Shown: piece by piece, positions 9,987 through 18,619 of the stretch
How the letters are laid out: each line of letters starts with the position of its first letter
Numbering within the stretch: the first letter of the stretch is position 1
Source: Marinomonas pollencensis
GTDB taxonomy: Bacteria > Pseudomonadota > Gammaproteobacteria > Pseudomonadales > Marinomonadaceae
Length of the DNA stretch: 64,000 bases
NCBI RefSeq assembly: GCF_003387375.1
Contig: NZ_QUNG01000008.1
Span: 1-64,000 of the forward strand
Direction: 5' to 3'
Notes under the pieces: generated by a model
What the model saw: only the letters and a program-made list of their open reading frames with translations
Database searches by the model: none
Told to the model about the DNA's origin: nothing
Program-made: the position numbers and the translations under genes

Positions 9987-11054
9987 ATGACCGATTTAGT
10001 ATTAGAAAACATAGGCAAAACCTACCCGAATGGTTACCAAGCGATACCAAGTATTGATTTAAGCATTGAAGAAGGTGAGTTCATCGTTTTGGTCGGCCCA
10101 TCAGGTTGCGGCAAGTCTACCTTATTACGCATGGTTGCCGGCCTTGAAACGATTACTCAGGGCGACCTGTTGATCAAAGGCAATCGCGTCAATGACAAAG
10201 AGCCTGCAGATCGTGATATCGCCATGGTATTTCAGAACTATGCTTTGTACCCGCATATGACGGTGCGCGCCAACATGGAGTATGGGCTAAAAAACCGCGG
10301 TGTCAGTAAACAAGAGCGCCATAACAAGGTTATGGATGTGGCGGCGATGTTGGGGTTAGATGAGTTGTTGGAGCGTCGTCCTGGCCAATTATCCGGTGGC
10401 CAACGTCAGCGAGTAGCGATGGGGCGTGCTATGGTGCGCGACCCTAAAGTGTTTTTGTTTGATGAACCTTTGTCGAACTTAGACGCCAAATTGCGGGTGC
10501 AGATGCGCGTCGAAATTCGTCAATTACAGCGTAAGCTGGCCACAACGACCTTATATGTGACCCACGATCAAGTGGAAGCCATGACCCTAGCGGATCGTTT
10601 GGTGGTGCTGAACAAGGGCAAAGCCGAGCAGATAGGCACACCGATGGAATTGTATGATAAGCCTGCGACCACGTTTGTGGCGGAATTTATTGGCTCGCCA
10701 TCGATGAACCTATTGGACGGTATGTTGACGGAGCGAGGCATAGCATTATCTGACCGCCTAGCCTTGCCAATGGCGCACGATTATCGTGGTGCCATTAAAT
10801 GGGGAATTCGTCCAGAACATTTACAGCAGAGCGATGCCGTAAATGGGGACTTTTCTTTACAGGTACAAGCGGTAGAATCCCTAGGTGCAGAAACATTAAT
10901 ACATGGTGTGCTTGAGGATGGAGCTGAGCAACCTAACCCTATTGTAGTGCGACTCAGCGGGCCTCATTTACCTGATATAGGAAGTCGAATGTGGTTAACG
11001 GCCCCGTTGCAGCACTGGCATTTGTTTGATGCCATTACCCAACAACGTTTGTGA
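9987..11054 (+). CDS. ugpC: sn-glycerol-3-phosphate ABC transporter, ATPase UgpC
   Basis: A 355-aa MalK/UgpC-type ATPase. Walker A GPSGCGKST near residue 37, Q-loop FQNYALYPHM, signature LSGGQRQRVAMGRA, Walker B FLFDEPLSNLD and switch His in VTHDQVEAM are all intact. The C-terminal TOBE/regulatory region (about 240-355) contains IRPEHL, as in MalK relatives. It couples ATP hydrolysis to transport through UgpA/UgpE. Seven bases separate it from ugpQ. Confidence 0.96.
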   Translation: MTDLVLENIGKTYPNGYQAIPSIDLSIEEGEFIVLVGPSGCGKSTLLRMVAGLETITQGDLLIKGNRVNDKEPADRDIAMVFQNYALYPHMTVRANMEYGLKNRGVSKQERHNKVMDVAAMLGLDELLERRPGQLSGGQRQRVAMGRAMVRDPKVFLFDEPLSNLDAKLRVQMRVEIRQLQRKLATTTLYVTHDQVEAMTLADRLVVLNKGKAEQIGTPMELYDKPATTFVAEFIGSPSMNLLDGMLTERGIALSDRLALPMAHDYRGAIKWGIRPEHLQQSDAVNGDFSLQVQAVESLGAETLIHGVLEDGAEQPNPIVVRLSGPHLPDIGSRMWLTAPLQHWHLFDAITQQRL

Positions 11055-11061
11055 GGCTGAT

Positions 11062-11817
11062 ATGCAATCTAATCCGGCGCTAAAGAAAGACATTTTGAAA
11101 AGCAAAGTAATGGGGCACCGTGGTGCGGCGTTGTTGGCACCGGAAAACACCCTGGCGTCTTTACAAGCCGCCGCGGCAACGGGCGTGAAATGGGTAGAGA
11201 TTGATGTCTATTTGATTGATAAAGGTGGCTTGATTATCTTTCATGACGACACCCTAGAGCGCTGTACGAATGGCTCTGGTTTGACCCGAGAAACCGACCC
11301 GCTGGTAGCCAGCATGCTGGATGCAGGCGCTTGGTTTGGTGACCAGTTTAAGGGTGAATTAGTACCGACTTTGATCGAAGCGCTGGATTGTATTCAGGCG
11401 TTGGGCTTAGGGCTAAACCTAGAAATTAAACACGATGCGGCGGATGTGGAAAACATTGTTCCGACCGTATTAGACACCTTAAAAGAGTATTGGGTGGATA
11501 ACGATAAACTGCTGATTTCCAGCTTTAACCACAGTGCCCTGAAAATGGTATTTGAGCTGGATCCACAGCGCCATCTTGGCCAGCTCTACGAAGTGGTTCC
11601 AGAGGATTGGCTGGCGCAATTAGAGCAGATTCATGGCTACAGTGTGAACTGTGATTATGCACAGTTAACCCAGCAACAAGCGCAGGCGATTAAAGCGCAA
11701 GGTTATAAATTGATGTGTTATACCGCCAATGATGTCGACGCAGTTGCAGAGCACTGGCACTGGGGGATGGATATGGTAATAACCGATGACCCATCTTTGT
11801 TTGCTTCTTTAATTTAG
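11062..11817 (+). CDS. ugpQ: glycerophosphodiester phosphodiesterase UgpQ
   Basis: A cytoplasmic GDPD that hydrolyses imported glycerophosphodiesters to glycerol-3-phosphate and an alcohol. I start it at the ATG 11062 (GAGG five bases upstream, beyond the ugpC stop), giving 251 aa, close to E. coli UgpQ. GHRGAALLAPENT, the EIDVY acidic pair, HDDTLERCTNG and NLEIKH form the GDPD metal site, and ITDDP is near the end. No signal peptide, which fits a cytoplasmic enzyme acting after Ugp import. Confidence 0.93.
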   Translation: MQSNPALKKDILKSKVMGHRGAALLAPENTLASLQAAAATGVKWVEIDVYLIDKGGLIIFHDDTLERCTNGSGLTRETDPLVASMLDAGAWFGDQFKGELVPTLIEALDCIQALGLGLNLEIKHDAADVENIVPTVLDTLKEYWVDNDKLLISSFNHSALKMVFELDPQRHLGQLYEVVPEDWLAQLEQIHGYSVNCDYAQLTQQQAQAIKAQGYKLMCYTANDVDAVAEHWHWGMDMVITDDPSLFASLI

Positions 11818-11830
11818 TAACAGGAACTAG

Positions 11831-12592
11831 ATGTTAAGCCTTAATGAACGACAGAGCCAAATACTGAACTGGGTTCAGCAAGTAGATAACTTGCAAGTAG
11901 AAGAAATGGTAGCGCGGTTTGATGTGTCTTCACAAACCATACGTAAAGACATTAATCAGCTTGCAGAGCGGAGCTTGGTACGCCGTATCCATGGCGGTAT
12001 CGCCCCTGTTTCCAGTATGGAGAATTTGCCGTTTGAGCACAGACATAACCTGAACATTGCCGCTAAATTAGCCATCGCGGAACGCGTGGCGAAAGCCATT
12101 CCTGATGGTGCCTCGTTATTCTTAGGAGTGGGGACGACGGTGGAATATGTGAGTCGCGCGTTATTGAATCATAACGCTTTGCAGGTGTTTACCAATAATC
12201 TGACGGTGGCGAGTATTTTTGGTGTTCGGCCCAATATTCAAGTGCGTGTTTTAAGTGGCAAATTGCGTCATAAACACCATGATTTGGTCGGTGAAGAAAC
12301 CATCGCAGGGTTGCGCCAATATTACTTTGATTACGGTATTTTAGGCTGTGGCGGGCTAGACGATGTGCAGGGGATCTTGGATTTTGACCCAGAAGAAGCG
12401 GCAATTGGCCGAACTTTAATAGAGCAAAGCCGTCATACATTTTTAGTGGCAGACCAGCATAAATGGAATCGCAAAGCGATGGCACGAGTAGAGTCTTTTG
12501 ACCGAATAGACTGTTTTTTTAGCGATGAAATGACCGCGCCAAGGCAGCAATTGTTGCAGCGTTTTGGTGTTAAATTAGAACTGGTTAATTAG
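11831..12592 (+). CDS. glpR: DeoR/GlpR-family transcriptional repressor
   Basis: A 253-aa regulator resembling GlpR throughout: an N-terminal DeoR helix-turn-helix (VSSQTIRKDINQLAERSLV, then RRIHGG) and a DeoR sensor domain with IPDGASLFLGVGTT, VFTNNLTVASIF, DYGILGCGGLD and FLVADQHKWNRKAM. GlpR repressors respond to glycerol-3-phosphate. The position inside the ugp unit, 13 bp after ugpQ, suggests local control of glycerophosphate uptake. The symbol is given by similarity. A chromosomal glpR next to glpFKD could also exist, making this a paralogue. Confidence 0.85.
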   Translation: MLSLNERQSQILNWVQQVDNLQVEEMVARFDVSSQTIRKDINQLAERSLVRRIHGGIAPVSSMENLPFEHRHNLNIAAKLAIAERVAKAIPDGASLFLGVGTTVEYVSRALLNHNALQVFTNNLTVASIFGVRPNIQVRVLSGKLRHKHHDLVGEETIAGLRQYYFDYGILGCGGLDDVQGILDFDPEEAAIGRTLIEQSRHTFLVADQHKWNRKAMARVESFDRIDCFFSDEMTAPRQQLLQRFGVKLELVN

Positions 12593-12599
12593 GAATATG

Positions 12600-13394
12600 A
12601 TGTCAATAAATTCGCTAGAAGAGTTAAGCAAAGCGGCCTGTCATGGGGTGCGATTTATTCTTACCGATGTCGATGATACTTTAACCTGGCATGGGCGCTT
12701 ACCAGAACAAACTCTCGCGGCATTGACGGGATTAAGTCGTGCCGGCATTAAAGTCGTGCCAGTAACGGGCGGTTGTGCGGGCTGGTCAGACATGATTGCA
12801 CGAACTTTACCTGTAGAAGGTGTTATCACAGAAGGTGGCGGGTGCTTTATTGCGAATACAGAAGGAGTATTAGATTACCACTTCTGGCGAGATGAGGCCC
12901 AAATGCGAGCCGACCAAACCGCAATTATGGAGAAGGTTAAGCAGTCGTTGAGCGCGTTTCCTGCTTTGCGTTTGGCCCGCGATCAGTCTTATCGACTCAC
13001 CGATGTCGCCATCGATTATGCCCAAGACGTGAGGCCTGCGGCGATTACCGAAAAAGACGCTTTATTGGCCAAGCTGTTAGCGCAAGGCTTAAATGCTAAA
13101 GCCAGCTCGATTCATATTAATGTCAGTGGCGGTGGGTATGACAAATTTTCCATGGCAGAAAGAGTGCTGCGGGAGCGTTACGGGTTGAGTGACGAGGCTT
13201 GTCGCCAGCAAGTGTTGTATGTGGGCGATGCGCCCAATGATGAAAGTATGTTTGCCCGTTTTCCGTTAAGTGTTGGGGTCGCCAATATTGCTCAGCACCT
13301 AGAGAATATGCAGCATCACCCCAGTTTTCAAACACAGCAGCCAGGTGGTTTTGGCTTTGCCGAATTAGCGGCGCATTTATTGGCAAATCGATAA
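12600..13394 (+). CDS. HAD-superfamily (type IIB, Cof-like) phosphatase
   Basis: A 264-aa HAD hydrolase. Motif I is TDVDDTLTWHG (nucleophile and acid/base Asp), motif II is PVTGG, and motif IV is GDAPNDESMF. The large cap between them places it in HAD-IIB (Cof, sucrose- or mannosylglycerate-phosphatase-like). Two ATGs overlap at 12597 and 12600. AGGA at 12591-12594 is better spaced for the second. It follows the regulator by 7 bp. Context suggests dephosphorylation of glycerol-3-phosphate or a related sugar phosphate, but this is inference. Confidence 0.85.
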   Translation: MSINSLEELSKAACHGVRFILTDVDDTLTWHGRLPEQTLAALTGLSRAGIKVVPVTGGCAGWSDMIARTLPVEGVITEGGGCFIANTEGVLDYHFWRDEAQMRADQTAIMEKVKQSLSAFPALRLARDQSYRLTDVAIDYAQDVRPAAITEKDALLAKLLAQGLNAKASSIHINVSGGGYDKFSMAERVLRERYGLSDEACRQQVLYVGDAPNDESMFARFPLSVGVANIAQHLENMQHHPSFQTQQPGGFGFAELAAHLLANR

Positions 13395-13453
13395 CACTCA
13401 ATGGGGCACTGCTGATTCGGAGTTGGGCCAGCTTTTAGTTAGCAAGGTGTGTG

Positions 13454-14389
13454 TTAGCCTTGTTGATGGGGGCGTATTTTTTGCCAATAATGCATTCCTA
13501 GTGCGACCGCAGCGCCGAGCAGAAGACCAACCAATAAACTGATGCTGGTGTTGATGACCATGTTAACCAAGGGGAACTGCGCGATTTGCCCCGACGCCGC
13601 ATATTGAGCAAGGTGATGCAGTGCCGGTAAGCCATGGACGACAATGCCACCACCAACTAAAAACATGGCGATGGTTCCGATAATAGATAACAGGCGGATC
13701 ACCCAGGGTGAACTGGCTAGAATACTTGAGCCGACATGGTTGATCCATGTATGTTTGGCCCGCATTAAATACAGCCCAATGTCATCAAGTCGCACAATCA
13801 AACCTACCAGAGCGTACACCCCTACGGTCACCACGAGCGCAATAAGACTCACCACAAGTGCTTGCGTTAATAATGGCTGACTATTTACTGAGCCAAGTGC
13901 AATGACGATGATTTCCGCAGACAAAACAAAATCGGTGCGGATCGCGCCACGCACCTTATTTTTTTCTAAAGCGAGTAGAGCATGGTCGGACAAGCTTTGT
14001 TGTTCGACTATGTCATTGTGTCTCTGTTGTTGATCGTCATGGCGGTGCTGATAGGCGTGAAGAATCTTTTCTATGCCTTCGTAGCATAAATAAGCGCCGC
14101 CCAGCATCAACAGAGGTTGGATAAGCCAAGGAATAAACGCACTAATGGTCAAAGCCAGGGGCACAAGAATGATTTTATTAACAAACGAGCCTTTGGCAAC
14201 GGCCCATACAACTGGAAGCTCGCGATCTGCTTTGACGCCTGTCACTTGTTCTGCATTTAGGGCAAGGTCATCTCCTAATACCCCCGCGGTTTTCTTTGCC
14301 GCGAGTTTGGAAAACAGCGCCACATCGTCAAGCAAAGTAGTAATGTCGTCGAGCAGTGCAAGCAGTCCTGTCATGGCCATTTTAGGCAT
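13454..14389 (-). CDS. DUF808/YedI-family inner-membrane protein
   Basis: A 311-aa polytopic protein. The N-terminus (LLALLDDITTLLDDVA, then KLAAKKTAGVLGDDLALN) is diagnostic of DUF808 (E. coli YedI). Several hydrophobic helices follow, at about 75-105, 160-215 and 225-300. It is predicted to be in the inner membrane. No biochemical function is established for the family. It is transcribed alone and convergent with the ugp unit, with no shared context. An internal Met at residue 5 is an alternative start. Confidence 0.85.
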   Translation of the reverse strand: MPKMAMTGLLALLDDITTLLDDVALFSKLAAKKTAGVLGDDLALNAEQVTGVKADRELPVVWAVAKGSFVNKIILVPLALTISAFIPWLIQPLLMLGGAYLCYEGIEKILHAYQHRHDDQQQRHNDIVEQQSLSDHALLALEKNKVRGAIRTDFVLSAEIIVIALGSVNSQPLLTQALVVSLIALVVTVGVYALVGLIVRLDDIGLYLMRAKHTWINHVGSSILASSPWVIRLLSIIGTIAMFLVGGGIVVHGLPALHHLAQYAASGQIAQFPLVNMVINTSISLLVGLLLGAAVALGMHYWQKIRPHQQG

Positions 14390-14627
14390 TCCATCGCATG
14401 GTTTGTGAAGTGTTTTATTGTGCGTTAATCATGCTAAAAAAGCGAAGTTAAACAATAACATCATAAAGTTTTCGAGAGTAAAAATAGGGAAAAATGGCCC
14501 CGCAATGCGGTTGCCTGCTGTTTCTGCGCTTGATGTTGGCTTTTGTAAGCCGTATTAACACTTTTCCTCTTGTTGTCATGGGCTAGGTTATTTAAGGTAG
14601 GGCCAGTTCTATGGTTTTGAGGTCAAT

Positions 14628-15818
14628 ATGTCTAGTAGTTGTCGCATTTGGCGGCGCATGCAAATGCCCGATCTTGCTCGGATACACCGTTATCACAGTT
14701 TGCCAGAGCAAGGCCCCAAAGTGTTGTTCTTTAGTGGCGGGTCGGCGTTGAATAAAATAAGTCGGGTGCTCAAAGGCTACACTCATCATTCTATTCACCT
14801 CGTTACCCCTTTTGATTCTGGTGGCAGCTCAGCGCGCCTGCGTGCTGAGTTTGATATGCCAGCAGTGGGCGACCTGCGTAGCCGCCTGATGGCCCTAGCA
14901 GACGAAACTGTTATGGGGCAGCCTGAGGTCTATGCGCTGTTTACCCATCGTTTTGAGATGACAGCGACCTTGGCTGAGTTAACAGAGGAGTTAAAGCAGC
15001 TGGTGGCGGGAACCCACCCACTGATCCAACCGATTCTGAACCCAATGCGTGAGCTTATCCAAACTCAGCTTGGCGTAACACAAGCTAAGATTAGTGAAGG
15101 TTTTGATTTACGCGGCGCCAGTATAGGCAATCTCATTATTGCTGGGGGGTATTTAAATAATCAGCAACAGTTAGACCCTATAGTGTTTCTTTTCTCCCGT
15201 CTGGTGAAAGCATTAGGAGAAGTAAAAACAGTCTTGGATGAGCCTTACCATTTAAGTGTTGAGCTTGAAAATGGCGAGAAGATTTTAGGCCAGCACCGGA
15301 TTACTGGTAAAGAACAGGCGGCCTTAGATAGCCCGATAAAACGCATGTGGTTGAATAAAGGTTTAAAAGCGGTAGCACCGATCAACAGTGAAATCGCAGA
15401 CGATCGGCGAGACATGATAGAGCAGGCGGATTTGATTTGTTACCCGCCTGGCAGTTTCTATAGCAGCCTACTGGCGAACTTATTACCGATTGGTGTGGGC
15501 CGAGCGATTTGCCAAAACCCTAACCCTAAAATTTACTTACCTAATTTAGGCGTGGATCCTGAGCAATTTGGTCTGTCGTTAATGACACAGGTAGAGCGCT
15601 TGGTGACTACGATTCTAGCGGATACCCAATCTATTGAAGCGATTCATTTTGGCGGGTTGGATTTTCTGCTGTTGGACGATCGTTATGATTATGGCGACAT
15701 TGATGAGAATAAACTGAACTCACTAGGTGTTAGTGTGATCAAAACTCCACTGATTACTGAAAAAGAAGACAAGTACGATGAGCAAATGGTTGTTAAGGCT
15801 TTGCTGTCTTTGATGTGA
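14628..15818 (+). CDS. CofD/YvcK-like protein (GAK-system type)
   Basis: A 396-aa member of the 2-phospho-L-lactate transferase CofD/YvcK (UPF0052) superfamily. FFSGGSALNKISRVL is the nucleotide-binding start, HLVTPFDSGGSSARLR the substrate loop, and DLRGASIGNLIIAG and LICYPPGSFYSSLLANLL the later signature segments. It looks closest to the subset named CofD-related protein of the GAK system (about 390 aa, with an insert). No F420 genes and no GAK-system partners are seen in this window, so it seems an orphan. GAGG at 14619-14622 supports the ATG at 14628. Substrate unknown. Confidence 0.85.
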   Translation: MSSSCRIWRRMQMPDLARIHRYHSLPEQGPKVLFFSGGSALNKISRVLKGYTHHSIHLVTPFDSGGSSARLRAEFDMPAVGDLRSRLMALADETVMGQPEVYALFTHRFEMTATLAELTEELKQLVAGTHPLIQPILNPMRELIQTQLGVTQAKISEGFDLRGASIGNLIIAGGYLNNQQQLDPIVFLFSRLVKALGEVKTVLDEPYHLSVELENGEKILGQHRITGKEQAALDSPIKRMWLNKGLKAVAPINSEIADDRRDMIEQADLICYPPGSFYSSLLANLLPIGVGRAICQNPNPKIYLPNLGVDPEQFGLSLMTQVERLVTTILADTQSIEAIHFGGLDFLLLDDRYDYGDIDENKLNSLGVSVIKTPLITEKEDKYDEQMVVKALLSLM

Positions 15819-15877
15819 TGGCATGAAAGGCGAGGTTAGATGCTAACCAAGACCGATTGCTTCTGGGGGAAACACAT

Positions 15878-16882
15878 ATGAAAAAAAGTGTATTAATTTG
15901 CGACGACTCCAGTATTGCAAGGAAGCAATTGGCAAAGACTTTGCCTGCTGATTGGGACATAGATTTAGATTACGCTCAAGACGGACAGGAAGCCCTAGAG
16001 ATAATAGAGAAAAAGAACATCGACATTCTTTTTCTAGATTTAAACATGCCCGTTATGGACGGTTATCAAACTTTAGAAGCATTGCAACGCCGCGAAACAA
16101 TGCCTCAAGTGCTGGTTATATCTGGTGATGTACAGCCTCAAGCATTGCAGCGAGTGAAAGACCTTGGTGCTCTAGAGTTTCATAAAAAGCCGATACAAGC
16201 TAAGGTGTTACGAGATTCTCTTGTGTCATTAGGTTTGCTCACACAAGAGCCAGGTAAGCGTGATTTTAGAATTGAGAACGCCGCTGACGAGTTCTCTTTT
16301 TCTGAGTGTCTGCAAGAAGTTTCGAATATTGCCATGGGACAAGCTGCCAGCGTGCTGGCCGATATGCTCAATGTTTTTGTCAAATTGCCGGTGCCTACCG
16401 TTAATGTATTAGAGGTCAGTGAGCTGCAAATGGCCCTTGGTTATGGTAGCAAAGACAGCCGCTTTTCTGCTATTTCTCAGGGCTTTGTTGGCTCAGGTGT
16501 TGCCTTTGAAGCCTTACTGATTTTTAACGACACTAGCCTGCCAGATATTGCTAAATTATTAAGCTCTACAGGGCGCATTGATCAGGACCGTGAAATAGAG
16601 TTATTAATGGAAGTATCTGCTGTGTTGGTGGGGCCTTTTATGGCAGCATTGGGCAAGCAAATGAACATTGATTTTAGTTTTGGGCACCCCTCCTTACTTG
16701 GTCAGAACGTCAAAATGTCGAATTTAATTGATGTAAAAAGAGCGAGCTGGAAGCGGACCTTAACGGTGGAGATCGTTTACGAAATTGAGAACTATAACGT
16801 GAGCTGTGATTTACTTTTGTTATTTACCGAAGACTCCATTCCAGTACTCGAAAATCTACTGTCATACTTGGTTGAGGATTAG
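15878..16882 (+). CDS. response regulator with CheC/CheX-like C-terminal domain
   Basis: A 334-aa two-domain protein. The receiver (1-120) has ICDDSSIARK, phospho-acceptor Asp in LFLDLNMPVMDGYQ, and the conserved Lys in FHKKPI. The C-terminal region (about 140-330) resembles CheC/CheX phosphatases: FSECLQEVSNIAMGQAASVL carries the E-x-x-N pattern of the CheX/CheC active helix. It may therefore remove phosphate from a partner receiver. I start at ATG 15878, where GGGGGA is 7 nt upstream. It is followed 2 bp later by a diguanylate cyclase gene, so the pair probably links phosphorelay state to c-di-GMP. Confidence 0.85.
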   Translation: MKKSVLICDDSSIARKQLAKTLPADWDIDLDYAQDGQEALEIIEKKNIDILFLDLNMPVMDGYQTLEALQRRETMPQVLVISGDVQPQALQRVKDLGALEFHKKPIQAKVLRDSLVSLGLLTQEPGKRDFRIENAADEFSFSECLQEVSNIAMGQAASVLADMLNVFVKLPVPTVNVLEVSELQMALGYGSKDSRFSAISQGFVGSGVAFEALLIFNDTSLPDIAKLLSSTGRIDQDREIELLMEVSAVLVGPFMAALGKQMNIDFSFGHPSLLGQNVKMSNLIDVKRASWKRTLTVEIVYEIENYNVSCDLLLLFTEDSIPVLENLLSYLVED

Positions 16883-16884
16883 CC

Positions 16885-17838
16885 ATGCCTAACTCTTTGA
16901 AAGATATAATGGAACTGCATTGGCTGTTTGATATGTTGAACCATATTGACCTTGGCTTGGTTGTGCTTGATCAAAACTACAAGGTAACCCTGTGGAACAG
17001 TTTTATGGAAAACCACAGCGGCAAGAGCTCTTCCATCGCCAAGGATCAGTCACTATTTGACCTATTCCCCGAAATCGACAAAGAGTGGCTACAGCGCAAG
17101 CTAGATAATGTAATTGCCCTGAAAACACCAATTTTTGTGTCTTGGGAGCAACAGCCTTATTTGTTTGCTTTTAAGAGCTACCGGCCGATTACTGGCCTTG
17201 CTGATAACATGTATCAGAATATTACATTACGTCCTTTGGCGAATGCCGATGGCACAATTCATCATGTTTGTATTGCTGTTTATGATGTTACAGATGCCGC
17301 GACCCATAAACTGGCATTGTCCTCCGCGAATCGACAACTTGAACAACTCAGCAAAACAGATGCGTTAACTGAGTTGCATAACCGTGGCAGCTTAGAAAAA
17401 GCCTTGAGTATTATTTTTTCTGCCTATCAAGAAAAGCCAACCAGCGCCCATTCATTGGCGATTGTTGATCTGGACTATTTCAAGAAGATCAATGATCAGT
17501 ATGGGCATCCCATTGGCGACCTGGTGTTAAAAGAAGTGGCTAAACTGATGTCTGAATCGACCCGCAGAGGGGACTTCGTTGGGCGCTATGGCGGTGAGGA
17601 ATTTGTGGTGTTGTTACCCAATACCTCCAGTGAAGGTGCCGTTAGTTTTTGTGAGAAACTGCGTAAAAAAATCGAGGCCACCGATTTTAAAACCGATAAA
17701 GGGAATATTAAAATCACCATCAGCCTAGGTGTCGCGCAATTGACCGAGCAAGATGTGAATACTTCCTCCTGGTTGACGCGTGCCGATGAGGCTTTGTATA
17801 AAGCTAAGACAGCGGGGCGCAACCAGACAGTGTGTTAA
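16885..17838 (+). CDS. PAS-GGDEF diguanylate cyclase
   Basis: A 317-aa soluble protein. A PAS-like domain (about 12-140: NHIDLGLVVLDQNYKVTLWN) is joined by a short coil to a GGDEF domain. The active motif is GGEEF at 236-240. The inhibitory I-site RxxD (R-R-G-D) sits five residues upstream, so product feedback inhibition is expected. It makes c-di-GMP from two GTP. The gene begins 2 bp after the receiver-CheX gene, pointing to joint expression and function. Confidence 0.93.
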   Translation: MPNSLKDIMELHWLFDMLNHIDLGLVVLDQNYKVTLWNSFMENHSGKSSSIAKDQSLFDLFPEIDKEWLQRKLDNVIALKTPIFVSWEQQPYLFAFKSYRPITGLADNMYQNITLRPLANADGTIHHVCIAVYDVTDAATHKLALSSANRQLEQLSKTDALTELHNRGSLEKALSIIFSAYQEKPTSAHSLAIVDLDYFKKINDQYGHPIGDLVLKEVAKLMSESTRRGDFVGRYGGEEFVVLLPNTSSEGAVSFCEKLRKKIEATDFKTDKGNIKITISLGVAQLTEQDVNTSSWLTRADEALYKAKTAGRNQTVC

Positions 17839-17861
17839 AGCGATCAGCCACGCGTCGCTTT
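17837..17861 (+). terminator. weak hairpin after diguanylate cyclase gene
   Basis: A seven-base stem (AAAGCGA / TCGCTTT) overlaps the stop codon region. It lacks a proper T-run, so function as a terminator is uncertain. Confidence 0.3.
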
Positions 17862-17898
17862 AACAACTCGGCACGCGTATGAGCCGTCTGGCAGGCTG

Positions 17899-18381
17899 TT
17901 AGTCTGCACTCTGATACAAAGCAGGTAGCTCACTTTTGAGGCGCTCACCCTGTAAGCACAAGCCTTCAGGGTCAATAAGAATGCGGCCATTCATGGCCTC
18001 ACGGCCGAGCAACATACGATAGCCCATACTGTCACGATCTGTCAGCGTGAGCTCGATTTGCCAGTCTTTTCCTCCCAGCGTTAATTGCGCCTGAATAACT
18101 GGGCGTTTTTCTTTGTCTCCGCTTGAGCTCTTGACGATTCGTTGGTCAATGATTTTGGCCTCGCAATGCACGGTGATTTTTCTATTGCGCTGCAAAGGAT
18201 GAACCTCAAAGTGAGCCCATTGCTCATCATCGCGGTTAAAATAGCGAATGTTAATGGCGTGCAAAGAAGAGGTTTTAGCGCCTGAGTCAATGCGCGCCTT
18301 CACGGCTGGAATATGCAAGCTGGGAAAGGCGCACCATTCTTCGCTACCGATGACCATTTTGGGTTCGTTTGGTGGATTCAT
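17899..18381 (-). CDS. RimK-associated retropepsin-like protease domain protein (COG4067/DUF785)
   Basis: A 160-aa protein of the family annotated as putative ATP-dependent zinc protease. The fold is predicted to be a retropepsin-like single domain: ARIDSGAKTSSLHA carries the D-S/T-G catalytic motif and MLLGREAMNGRILIDP the second conserved part. In many proteobacteria it is linked to RimK ATP-grasp ligases, and RimB of pseudomonads belongs here. No rimK is adjacent in this window. It is convergent with the cyclase and transcribed alone. Confidence 0.85.
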   Translation of the reverse strand: MNPPNEPKMVIGSEEWCAFPSLHIPAVKARIDSGAKTSSLHAINIRYFNRDDEQWAHFEVHPLQRNRKITVHCEAKIIDQRIVKSSSGDKEKRPVIQAQLTLGGKDWQIELTLTDRDSMGYRMLLGREAMNGRILIDPEGLCLQGERLKSELPALYQSAD

Positions 18382-18619
18382 AAAACTTAAGCTCCGACTG
18401 AAATGTCGATAATCGCAAAAACAACAAGCCGCTCTTTTCTATCGAAGAAGACGCTATCATATGGCTTGGCTTTATAGCCTAAAAAGCCTATTAGGTTAAG
18501 TTTTATTCGCTGTAAAACGAATATTAAACTTATTAAATAGTCAGCATAAGCACAAACTATTGTAATCGTATTGTCTGGGGCTAATATGTGCTTACTAGAT
18601 TAAGCTTATGGAGTCTTGA

